Shown here: piece after piece, positions 24,888 through 35,255 of the stretch
Layout: each line of letters starts with the position of its first letter
How positions within the stretch are numbered: position 1 is the stretch's first letter
NCBI GenBank assembly: GCA_950295325.1
Contig: OX485809.1
Span: 27,776,001-27,840,000, forward strand
DNA length: 64,000 bases
Origin: Polytrichum commune
Lineage: Eukaryota > Streptophyta > Polytrichopsida > Polytrichales > Polytrichaceae
Direction of reading: 5' to 3'
Position numbers and translations under genes: made by a program
The notes under the pieces: generated by a model
Told to the model about the DNA's origin: nothing
The model's database searches: none
The model's input: only the letters and a program-made list of their open reading frames with translations

Positions 24888-27800
24888 ATGGAGAAAATAG
24901 ATTCTGATCGTCCTTTCAAAGTTCAGGTGTCCTTGAACTCGAAGTACCAGTCTTTAATAGTGAGAGGACGATTAATTCATGAGCAGACGCCGAGATCAAC
25001 TTTTGCTGAGAAACGGAAACGAGGTGATTCTAACCTTGATTTATGGTTGGATTCTTCAATTTACCCTCTGGATCCATCAACAGGGAAACGACCAAGGTTT
25101 AATGATGTGAAAAGTCTCCTAGAGTTTGTAGGTGATGGTCAGAGAGGTTTGTTTGGTTATACCCAAAGCTTGAACAATTCTGAATCTGAGAGAGAACTTG
25201 TGATTCAGCGATTCAGAATGCAATCAGACTGTGAGATTCTGAAAGATCGTATAGACAAACAAGCCCGGGAATTGGAACCTTTACAATTAGAATTGATGCA
25301 ACAGAAGACCGATTTTGAGCAGAGCCGAATTGTTGACTGTTCCTACCATCATAACAAATTTGAGCAAATGCGAAATGAGTATGTCAATCTTGAGAGAAGT
25401 TCAACCACATTAGTTGCATCGCTAAGCACAGATCTTGAGGAAAGTATGAAATCAGAAGCAGAACTTGAATCAGAAATAGAGGCAATTCAGAGAGAAAGAA
25501 ATGAGAAAATAAACGAGCTAGAACAATCTCACATACTTGAGGTACAGAAGATGAGTGTAGCGTTACAAGAAGCGTCGAGAAGTATCTCAATCCTGGAAAA
25601 GAAATGCAAACAACTTGAGTCAAAACGATTGGGTCAAGTGCGAAAATGCAGAGCCCGTAAAGATTTGCATGACTTGTCTCAATCTGGAGGTCATGCAAAA
25701 AACCAGAGGCGGTTGGCGAGATCGATTATTGCTGGAGCAACTATGCAGAGTATCCAAAAACGTAACGCACAAACTGGATTGAAGCAAAGGTTGTGTGGAT
25801 CAAAGGAGATTCAAATGCAATCAGGGAAGGTACTTGCTACAATCTTTTCAAAGAAAGAAGTCAGCACCATGTTAGAAAGTCCATGCATGCAGTCGGTCAC
25901 CACTAAGATTGTGAACGACTGCTTGGAGAAGATCGGTTCTCAGATTGGAGCAGCTGAAATTTGTGAGATAAAGGATTCTAGTGGAATGACCGACATTGGT
26001 TATTCAAAGATTTACAGAAAATTTAAGAACGGTATCAAAGCTGTTGGATCTGGATTACGGGTTGGTTGCTTGCCGCGGCCTTGGCATGTCTCATTACTTC
26101 GTCGAGAAATGAATGCTAAGCTCCGGGATTTTGTAGGAGATTACTATTCAATCAACAACATTTTAGAAATCCAACCGAGCACGAAGTCAAAGAAGAAGGA
26201 GACTGTACGAGTGGAGTTGACCACAAAGAATTCATTCTTTGTAGACGTCGAGATGGTGCAGAGAACAATGGTTGCATTGTACAATTTCACGCCAGAAGGT
26301 GTGTTCATTTATACTACACTTGTGTGCAATCATTGATACTTTGTTGGATTCATTTTAAAGTAGCTGATAAATGTATTATTCTTTGATTCATGCAGAGCTC
26401 GGTGAAAAACCACTCATATTTGTGATAAAGCTAGATGAAGCTGAAATTATACACGGACAAAAGTTTGAGAGAATCAGCATGACTATAATGAACCGTGCTT
26501 TGGATCGACAAATAGACAAAAAAGATCCACAGTATATTGCAGTTCAAAGTGAACGTGAGATCTGGCCAATCGGTTGCTTCCAAGTAGAGAAAGAGTCGCA
26601 TGAGATCCTATCTTGGGTGTTCAACCAGACCAGAATTCCATCTTTGATCAAAGCACAAGAGGCTGGACAACTTTTGGTAGTCCCTGGGGTGGGTGAATTC
26701 AAAGTGGAATGGCATCTATCAGCCGATATGAAGACAATGAAATGTATGTACGGTTTAGGCCACGGAGCTTGTGCCAAACACCGTTGCATCTATTGTTCCC
26801 AAGCAGGTCAAAAGACCATCATCGGAACAGCCGAAGAGGCTCGAGCTGCATTCAGTAAACGAGGAGGAAGAACTTGGGAAGGTGGCCTGTTTTCATCTAC
26901 TGTGCAATCAAAGCCTGTCAGTGGAGGTGCAACTTTGGCTCGGTGGAAACCAATCTTGCCTATTCCCCTTGCAAGGGTGCACATTTGCACGTTACATGCT
27001 TTTAACCGTATTGTTGAGAAGATTGTCCATCTGCATTTTCAGTTCATATGGACAATAAGAGATAAGAAATTGCAAGAGCAGGCAATTGAAGATATGCAAA
27101 GAGTTATATCCTCTACAGGTGCACATGGCGGAAATGTGGTAATATTCAAAGATGATAAGCTATCAGGAAAGAAGAATAGTGTTCCCAGTAAGCCATCGTT
27201 CAACGGAGTTCATGCCGAAAAGTTGTTTAAGAAGTCGACTTTGCCTTCTGGATCAGAGAAGTTGTTCACAGATGTCATAACAGCTGAAAGAAACTTCATT
27301 GATGGCGGAGAGGCTAGAAGAGCAAAGCTCGCAGTTTGGCAAGGATTGGACAGTCTTCGACCTTATTTCTCGGGACTAACACTAAAACAAAATGAGATAA
27401 ATGAATTTCAATCGCTTGTTTCAAAATGGGGACACGATTACATTGCTGCTTATGGCGAGACACATGTCACGCATTATATTGTGAGTTACTCCCTCTGTCC
27501 CAAAGTTGTAATAAGAGTATAATAAAGCAAAATTCTTTGTTGATTCTTCAAATCCAAGGTGACTTTATGGATAACCCCAATATGATCAATGAAATAAACT
27601 ATAACTTACATGTTTGAGGTTGTTGCACTAGTAGAAAACATGGTAAAAAAGAACCGCAGTCGTTTTCCCATTGCGGTTCTTTTGACCACCCTGATCTGCA
27701 GTCACCAAACAACTGCGGATTTGTTTTTTGTTTTTACGACTGTAATTTTGAAAATTTGGGGGCTTATAATATACCGCTAGATAGGTCTTGAAAATACCTT

Positions 27801-28462
27801 TCCAACGGTGTATTACATGCCCCCATAATTTCAAAATTGCAGTCATAAAACCAAAAAAACAAATGTGCAGTCGTTTGGTGACTGCAGATCAGGGTGGTCA
27901 AAAGAACCGCAATGGGAAAACGACTGCGGTTCTTTTTTACCATGTTTCCTATTAGTGTTGTAACACTTTTTTTTATTTCTCATCCATGTATCAAAGCTCA
28001 GTCTAACATGGATGTGGCTAATTTTGGCAGCATATAATCGTGAGGCATGCACCATGGTTTGTGCTCGAATATGGAAGCCTATCTGTATGGTCTAATCAAG
28101 GAATGGAATATAGTCATTACGCTGCTAAAGCAGCATATCAGGCTCATACACAACATGGGGGAGGTCGAACAAAGTTGAGTCCTTTAGAACAAACATACCA
28201 ACATTGGTATCGTCTGATTCAACACCGTTTCAGAGAGAAAGAAAATAAAACTTCTGCAAGTCTTTGGGAGCAGTCAGAGGAAGGGCTCATTGTCGAGGCA
28301 CGCATACAGAAGAGAAGAGAAGCCTCAATTAATTCAAGTGCAAATTTACACAGTCAGTTGTGGCGCCAAAATTGTGATAGAGTTGGATCTAAATGGGTCC
28401 CTCGTTCAACTAATCAACCAAAAGATTCAAGTACATCACCTGCTGCTGAAGAAGTCCAGTAG
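24888..28462 (+). CDS. Three-exon gene for a candidate RAG1/Transib-like DDE protein (975 aa)
   Basis: Exons 24888-26298, 26396-27480 and 28031-28462 join in phase (1, then 0) at GT-AG sites and give 975 residues without a stop. Residues ~98-250 are a long coiled coil, followed by a basic stretch (~250-300). A likely RNase H-fold core spans exons 2-3: D484 in FVIKLDEAEI, D581 in LSADMKTM and E858 in NQGMEYSHY. A C-x2-C pair (C601, C604) follows D581 by 20 and 23 residues. H833 and H838 (H-x4-H) precede E858 by 25 and 20. As I recall mouse RAG1 (D600, D708, E962; C727/C730; H937/H942), these spacings nearly or exactly match. The fold and family are therefore inferred from spacing, not from a search. 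The gene is intact, unlike other transposase remnants nearby. It meets the minus-strand gene tail to tail, with stop codons two bases apart. CMC-type or domesticated forms remain possible. Confidence 0.72.
27481..28030 (+). other. Intron 2 of the DDE-like gene, carrying a CACTA MITE
   Basis: Donor GTGAGT at 27481 and acceptor TTTTGGCAG ending at 28030. The joined exons read THYI then HIIVRHAPWF. More than half of the intron is the CACTA MITE at 27626-27957, so the intron was shorter before that insertion. Confidence 0.75.
27626..27957. mobile_element. CACTA-type MITE, foldback, TSD TTG
   Basis: 332 bp. It begins CACTAGTAGAAAACATGG and ends with the inverted CCATGTTTCCTATTAGTG. TTG flanks both ends (27623-27625 and 27958-27960), the 3-bp duplication of CACTA elements. 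The arms are nearly identical (AACCGCAGTCGTTTTCCCAT, CACCCTGATCTGCAGTCACC) around a short centre near 27790. It carries no coding capacity. A worn relative lies at 22908-23140. Confidence 0.9.
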
Positions 28463-28469
28463 TACTACT
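28458..28469. other. 12-bp palindrome holding both convergent stop codons
   Basis: AGTAGTACTACT is a perfect palindrome. The plus-strand TAG is 28460-28462 and the minus-strand stop occupies 28465-28467. Both mRNAs must run into each other's coding strand, since no 3' UTR space exists between them. Confidence 0.7.
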
Positions 28470-29831
28470 TGTCAGGAATTATCTTCAACATCCGTGGAGG
28501 TAAGACATCTCCCGCAATCCTATTCTTCTCGTGCCTGCGATTCACCTGCAGTTTTTTGACATTACACTTAGATAGGCTTCAAATATAATAAAATTTAAAT
28601 AAATAATAAAAGGCTTTTGAAATTACCTTTGTAGACTGTTGATCTTCATGAACAATGTAGAACGTGAATTCAGAGGGGGCACTTGCTCCTAATGCCATTT
28701 CAACTTCTGACCGCAAGGAAGTTAATGTCCAATTGTGCCCAACCTCAAGTTCTTGTTGCCACTCATCCATTTGGCAAAGAACTTTGACAATATGAATAGG
28801 CCCTGTTTGATCCATTGGTTGCCACATACCACCAGCTTTCAACCGGAACCTGTTGTACTGATAGTTTGAGTATAACGTGCTACGTCCTACATGGTATTTG
28901 AAGATTACCGAGGCTAAGTCTACGCAACACTTGATCTCATCAGCCCCTAAATATATCCTTTCATTCCACCCTTTGTCCATAAGTGAGTCAAAGACTTCCT
29001 CCGAATTATCTTTAAAAACAAATAGGCTCCGAGTTTTATGAATGTTTGTTGAAATAGCGAACAAATCAACCATGACATTGATTGGCATAAACCAACTGAT
29101 GTGTGTTACTCGGCTTCCAGTACTTGGTTTCATTGCAGAAAGAAAATCCTCTCTCATTTTCGCTCTAAAAGCTTCTGTTGTTGCCATGTCAGGTAATGAC
29201 CAGGCCGGATCATCAAATGAAGGCAAAGGAATTGCTTCTAAACGACCGAATCCTCCAGTAGTATTTGGATGGTACCACGAATTGTAAAAGTACACAGACT
29301 CGTCCATGAGCTGTCTATGACTGCGAGAACCCTTACTTGCTTCTCCAATTTCAGCATGGTAGACACAAATGACTCGTACAACACTAGTAGGTGCAACCCA
29401 GTCGTCATATTTTGATGGATATAAGTCTGCAATTCATGACAGTCAATTCCAAATTTAATAAAGTGCTAGAAAGAGATAAGAAATTTCATAAAACTTAAAT
29501 GTAAAATAATGTAATGAAAAAGTTGATAAGACTACTTACAATTGCAAGCTCCGTCTGCTGGAACATCTCTGGGATTGAGCTTCAGTTGTTGACGGCTATA
29601 TGCATGTTGGACTTGAATTGCCGAAATTGTTGATCCATCTGGACCTACTTTGAACTTTAAAACCCTAGCCAAATAGTTGCCATGTTTCTTCGCTTCACGA
29701 GCATGACCTCCTTTCTTCTCTGGTTCCAAACCCACCCATGAATTGACCTCTACCTTCGTAGGAATGTAATCACCATCCCTGTTCTGCAATGGGTACAGTA
29801 TAACACTCTGTACATAGCTTCGAGGCCTCAT
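28465..29831 (-). CDS. Unrecognised three-exon gene, tail-to-tail partner of the DDE-like gene (390 aa)
   Basis: Exons 29831-29540, 29426-28627 and 28545-28465 join in phase (1, then 0) at GT-AG sites and give 390 residues ending in a TAG at 28467-28465. I do not recognise the family. Exon 1 is moderately basic (WVGLEPEKKGGHAREAKKHG). Exon 2 has a Trp- and Tyr-rich middle (VYFYNSWYHP, SWFMPINVMVDLF). The last ~80 residues alternate short hydrophobic runs (HIVKVLCQMDEW, WTLTSLRSEVEMAL, EFTFYIVHEDQQSTKV, LPPRMLKIIPDK) in a pattern that would suit a beta-grasp, ubiquitin-like fold; this is a guess from pattern only. No kelch repeats, PHD finger, signal peptide or membrane segment is seen. Its clean reading frame and adjacency suggest it works with, or is mobilised with, its neighbour. 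Confidence 0.72.
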
Positions 29832-29968
29832 TTCTAGTGGGGAAAAAATGAAATGCCAACCCTACAACCTCAAAGAAGTGCAAAAGATCAAACGAGAGAA
29901 ATCGAGCAAAACTGAGAAATTAGCAAAAGTGAAACTCAAAAATTAGCAGAAGCCACAAAGTTGGAGCT

Positions 29969-30193
29969 ATGATCGGGGAGAACCGGCAGTTAGTTACAGA
30001 TGAACCGGTTGAGTTTGAGAAAGAACTGGTTGAAGTTCAAGACTACAGGAAAATTACCGATCGTTTTAGAGGAATTTATAGAATATACTCCAATTTAATA
30101 AAGGAAAACCGGAGGATGTGAACATGTAACCGGTTGGACTTGCAAACACTAGGATCTCAACCGCTTATGCCCAAAAATCTTCCCGATCACTGA
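29969..30193 (+). mobile_element. Mutator-like MITE upstream of the partner gene
   Basis: 225 bp with ATGATCGGGGAGAACC and CTTCCCGATCACTGA ends. Flanking 9-mers GTTGGAGCT (29960-29968) and GTTGGAGAA (30194-30202) match at 7 of 9. It lies between the partner gene's start codon and the G/C-rich block with E2F-like motifs, so it may have displaced upstream elements. Confidence 0.78.
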
Positions 30194-30500
30194 GTTGGAG
30201 AAGCAGCAAAGCAAACGAAGCAGCATCGCGGGAAAGCAGGAAAAGTGCAAACGTTCGCTTGAGACTGTGGGAGAAAAAGCGGGAGAATGTACAGCTGTCT
30301 TCCCTCTTGCGCATCGATATTCCCGCCCGAACTGTCAGACTCCAGCATGCCACGCTCCTCAGACCAATAACGAGGTCAAGTTTGTCCACATCCTCGAAAT
30401 CCGGCCACGTCATCCAACTGACCTGAGCTTAGGCCTGACGACGGGCAGCCTCATTAAAACTCCTGCAACCCGCTCCCAGAATACAGCCCTAGCATAGCTT
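30194..30500 (-). promoter_or_regulatory. Upstream region of the partner gene with E2F-like motifs
   Basis: GCGGGAAA at 30228-30235 (TTTCCCGC on the minus strand) and ATTCCCGCC at 30319-30327 fit E2F-type sites. The region is richer in G and C than its surroundings, like 24600-24760 at the other end of the unit. A weak inverted similarity between 24605-24632 and about 30453-30477 could be a decayed terminal repeat. Confidence 0.35.
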
Positions 30501-30514
30501 GATTATTTTTGTAA

Positions 30515-30790
30515 TGGGTTTATATTGGAAGTCAATAGGACTAGAGTTGAGATTGCACAAGCATATTACACATGCACGGAGGCATATGAACAATATTTGG
30601 AGTGAGAGGGTCATTCTCGCCCCTTGCCTTGCCCTTTATTGCTCATTTTCAACTTGGTTCTTACATACAATATCAAATAACTCTTCTCCCACTACGGACC
30701 ATCCTTGTAGGCTTATTACAACCTTATTCTTTCTAGTATTACATTTTTGTGACTATGAGGAATGTGATGCTCCATCTTCAACACTGCCAC
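30515..30790 (+). repeat. Dispersed repeat (possible LTR fragment), copy 1
   Basis: Matches 33462-33735: shared GAGATTGCACAAGCA, CCTTGCCTTGCCCTTTATTG, CTTGTAGGCTTATTACAA and TGATGCTCCA/TAATGCTCCA. Copies differ by scattered substitutions and small gaps. The class is uncertain; no TG...CA boundary was fixed. Confidence 0.6.
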
Positions 30791-33461
30791 TTTGCGAGTA
30801 GTCAAAGGCTTGTAATACTATTGAGTTTCTTAGTTTCTCATGGAAAGTAAAAGGGTGCAAACATTAAACTCTCTTGTATCGAATATCTCTCGATGACCAT
30901 CATCTCTTAAATAATTGTAGTAGCATCAGGTCGGTATTTGATCATTTGGGAAGTTGTAGGAATTGAATGGTGTTTCATTGTGGAAAAATTGTCATAATTT
31001 ATGTTTATTGGTCGGGAAATGATTCCTCAATTCAAAGAAACCCAGACACTGCTTTTATTTATTCCTTAGTTCATTGTCTTGACCAATTGAAATAGTTTCT
31101 TATAAATCTTTTGTGAGTGCTTCACAACAATGATGAATGTCTTAATTTGACATGTGTAATATCAAATTGAGTGAGAAATTGGAAGATTGTTTGACATTGG
31201 AAATCGACACTAGAATTAGATATTGATTCCCAAGGCCCTTGGTTTGTGTCTACCTCAAGACTTGTATGAGAATGAAATGCAAGTTGATTGTTTGATTAAT
31301 TTGAGGAAGTTGTGGATTAGTCTCTAAGGTGGACGAGATGGTCGGAATTTCTCTTCCCTATGTATCGATCATGAGAAAGATGGGTAAGATTGAATGAGAC
31401 TACTAAATGCAAATACATACTATGGAGTATTTGTACTATTTCATGTAATTCAATTGTTGATAAGAAGAAACAAATTTGAAGCGGGTTAAGATCCTTACGG
31501 AAATTAAGTGTTTCCTTCTTCAAATGAACTTTACAAGACACAATACGTGTGTTCCTCACAAGGAGGGCTGATGGTGAGGAATGAAAGTCAACGGGCTATT
31601 GATTTCTATACTTAACCAACGATTCAAAAAATTCACGCCATTGCCTCCAACAATGGCGGACCTTAAGTCATTTGTTCAAGATGGAAAGTAGAGAGAAAGG
31701 TTAAATAAGAGTAAGGTTGATATTTGGCATAGAACGAATCTTTGAATGTTGAGCATGTAATTGTCTTAATGTTTGTTTGGCTAGAGATTGGACGTCGTTG
31801 TAGTCATTGGAGACCATCTCCTTGTGCCATCAATGGAAACATGAAGTTGTAAATGAAGGGTTAAGGGTTTGTTAATAGATTGGTCTCTAGTTACCAAACT
31901 GTCTCTACCTTCCATCTACCAATATTTCATACTCCCTGATAAAGAAAAGAGAAAATCTACAGATTGATGAATGTATTTGAATGAGTAACTAAAAGCCAAC
32001 TTATCTTGGGGTACAAATATGACTTAAAACATATAGGTATTTAAATTACATGCATGGATTCAAACCTCTTATTAATTCCATCATGGTTGTAATTATTTAT
32101 GATGAGTTATATATTCAATACTCTAAAGACCAAGTCAAGGAACCGCGCCATGGACTTTCAACATGCTTTGTGGTTTTGGCCAATGATGACATCTAAAGAG
32201 CATGTACAAGACAATTATCAAACCACATAATGAAAATAAGATTTAATCAATGAGATTGGAAATTATGTAAGGATGACTATATTGCCAATTCAATTTACAA
32301 AAAAAAAAAAAAAAAGGCTAATGAACAAGAGATTGTTGACTACACCAAAAGTGCCCTTGGCTTTGGTAAAGAGACAAAATGGGCTACTACATGCAAGACT
32401 ATTGATGATGGTCATGCCTATGCTTGCGCACCGCTTATGGTCTAATTAAAATGAACTTGGTCCGAGATGACCATAAACTATCGGGTGATAGTGGAGAAGT
32501 ACCCATGTCCGAATGGAGTGGTTAGTGATTTGATTCCCATTGTGATATTTTTTCTCTACTTGACGGGAAAAACTAGCTATGTAGGTAGGAAGCCAAGAGC
32601 CCACCCACCGCAAGGTAGGCAGTATACCCCACCCTGCACCAAGAGGATTCTTCAACAGGGTAGGGCCAACGGGCTCAATTCACATTGGATTACCCGACAT
32701 TGGTTATTTATTTATTTAAAATGAACTCACTGCTAGACTATCGCTTGGGTGAAATAGTGTGAAATTGACAAACTATCACCACTGCATGTACTTCGATTGA
32801 GAGACTCTTAAATCTTTTATTATGAATGTAAGAATTGTCAACCAAATTCTTAAATAACGTGACATACACTCAATTTGGTCATGATAAAACTAATATGAGA
32901 CACCTAGACAATATAAAGATCATCTTTGAAGTCTTCCGTGAGTGTTTCTTTGGGTTTTGTTCAATTTAAAATCTAAACTACAAACCTAAATCTTAATGTA
33001 AAACCAATATATTTTGGGGTCTTCATAACATTATTTAGCTACATGGTTGTGTTCCTTTCTATACTTAGCAATTGACATGAGCCTTCACTATCTTACCTTC
33101 ATGGGTAGAAACTTAAAGAATAGGAAGAAATTAACACTAGTACGAATGATGAATAGTGCTGCAATGAATAGTAAGATTATTGTGAATAATGTCGGTCTTT
33201 TCAGTGACAATCTTGCCGTGAATAATACCGGGATGAGTAATGATTCTTGTGAATAGTGCCGGGAGGATAACTCCGCCCAAATTTTCAAGTGTCAAGTTGA
33301 ATGTATGAACAATAAAAGAATGTTCTCACTTTGCTTGGGGCCCCACATAATATAATTGACATGTTCCAAGGTTATGGAACCGACCCACATGGCTGAATAA
33401 TGTTATGTTTGATGGTTATTCTAATCTGAATTAAATAATTGGAAGATATAAAATAATTCAT
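30791..33461. other. Unassigned AT-rich stretch
   Basis: Contains a 16-A run near 32300. No coding frame, inverted ends or tandem array supported. Confidence 0.4.
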
Positions 33462-33735
33462 TATGTTTTTATTGGAACTTAATAAGTCTAGAGATGAGAT
33501 TGCACAAGCAAGTCACACACACACAAAGGCGTATGAACAATGCTTGAAGTGAGATGGTCTTCTCCACTCCTTGCCTTGCCCTTTATTGTTGATTTTCACT
33601 TGGTTGATACAAACAATATGGGATATTTCATCTCCCACTATGTATCAGCCTTGTAGGCTTATTACAAACTTATTACTTTTAGTGGTACATTTCTATGACT
33701 ACTAGCAATCTAATGCTCCACCTTCAACAATTTTC
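33462..33735 (+). repeat. Dispersed repeat (possible LTR fragment), copy 2
   Basis: Second copy of the 30515-30790 sequence. The text that follows (TTGTTGTTAATTCAT, then TTTCACCCTTCCCCTTGG) resembles that at 62840-62990, so the repeat unit may be longer than the shared 275 bp. Confidence 0.55.
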
Positions 33736-33944
33736 ACCTTCTCAATGGATGAGTTTACATGGGGATGCAATCAAAACCTGCCCCCTAAACGATTGTTGTT
33801 AATTCATCCTATTGTTGTTAACCATAGTAGAGTGATTCAAGGTCTTTGACCACGATCTAGATGTAACTTCATTTGTAAACATGAATAAATGAGATCTACA
33901 TAGCGATTAACAAATTTCACCCTTCCCCTTGGAAGGTGCTACAA

Positions 33945-34172
33945 AACAATGAATGGGAAGAACCACTTGCTAGTTACAGATGAACCGGTTGAGTATGAGA
34001 AATAACTGGTCGAAGTTCAAAACTTCAGAAAAAACTACATGTCATTTTAGAGGAATTCATGGGAATTTGCTTGAGATGAATGAGGAAAAACTGAAAGATC
34101 ACCAACATGTAACTGGCTGGACTCGGAAACAATAGGATTTCAACCGATTACTGTATGTCCCCAATCTCCCTT
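33945..34172 (+). mobile_element. Mutator-like MITE, worn copy
   Basis: Family landmarks GATGAACCGGTTGAG, TTTTAGAGGAATTCATG, CAACATGTAACTGG and CCCCAATCTCCC in order. Terminal bases are mutated and no clear duplication is left. Confidence 0.55.
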
Positions 34173-34194
34173 CTACATAACATCACCTCCCTTA

Positions 34195-34662
34195 GGGCCA
34201 CTTCACACACGAGCCAAGGGCCGTGACCATGAAATTGTGAGAGCCCAAAAGAAAGTACCCAAAGGCCCTCCCAACACACCCTCCCACATCATGTAGTGTG
34301 GTCACGAGTTCTCAAGTGTAGTGTGAAGTCATATGTGACCATGTCCTCACCCAAATGTTGTTATGTCAATGAATTTATGTTAATGCGGGTCGTCACATGT
34401 GATAAAGTAGAATAAATCAACGGTTGTGAGCATTCCGTATGCCATGGTCTCCCAACGGTTTTGTGCTAGGCCTATCTCCAAGAGGTGGTTTTTGAAAACA
34501 ATCCAAGTGACCATGAACCATGATCCATACGATGCCATGTAGGAATCCATCCATGTAGACTAGTGTGAAGCAGAGAACTTGGACCGGCTCCGCCTTTTCC
34601 ACCAACAAGAGCGCTTGAAGTGCAATGGTCACAAACTCTGAGCTTTGTGTGTGAAGTGGCCT
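34195..34662 (+). mobile_element. TTA-targeting Tourist-like element, copy C
   Basis: Begins GGGCCACTTCACACACGAG after TTA (34192-34194). It ends TTTGTGTGTGAAGTGGCC, where it runs straight into copy D. The interior matches copy A in reverse orientation. Confidence 0.75.
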
Positions 34663-35255
34663 TTCACACATGAGCCAACAGCCGTGACCTTGTAATGGTG
34701 AGGACCCTTGACTCTTATCCAAAGGCCCGTACCATGGGTGTTGGGAAAGCCATTTTATGTAGTCTTGGGCCCTCAAGCATAGTGTGAAGTGAGAATGAAC
34801 CATGTTGCAGGACCATTGCATATTTTGTTGGCGGGAAAAAGAGGGGAGGATTTGGTTTAATATAATATGTCTTAAACTTTATCAATTCAAAAGGAATCAC
34901 TTGGTGGTGTTTGTATGTCATGGAATCTGTTTTGGAATTTGTCATGCAATATGTCCTAAAATTTATCCCGCTGGATAAAAAACATATTAAAAAAGTCATG
35001 GTCTCCCGGAATTTGCGTCAGGCCCACCTCTTGGAGATGGGTCTGACGCAAATTCCGGTAGATCATGCACCCTTATCCACAACCTGCCATGTAGGACTCC
35101 ATGTAGACTTCTCTTCATCCACGGACTTTTCTTTGGGCCTTTAGACCTTCACCTCCTAGTGTGAAGGGAACTTGGACGGTCTCCACCTTTTCGACCAATG
35201 AGAGCTCTTACATTTGCATGGTCAAGGGCCTTCAGCCTTGTGTGTGAAGTGGGCC
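34663..35255 (+). mobile_element. TTA-targeting Tourist-like element, copy D
   Basis: Closely similar to copies B and E along its length, including the inner palindrome at about 35000-35068. The left terminus has lost a few bases at the junction with copy C. The right end GTGTGTGAAGTGGGCC is followed by TTA (35256-35258), which also serves as the left target of the next element. Confidence 0.75.

Noticed and set aside
28465-29831. RAG2-like identity for the partner gene
   Set aside because: No kelch repeats (GG with spaced Y/W) and no PHD finger are visible; only the convergent layout resembles ProtoRAG.
24770-30270. RSS-like heptamer pair (CACTGTC near 24777 and CACAGTC on the minus strand near 30267)
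   Set aside because: Neither fits CACWRTG at its seventh base, the following sequences do not match each other, and no target duplication flanks them.
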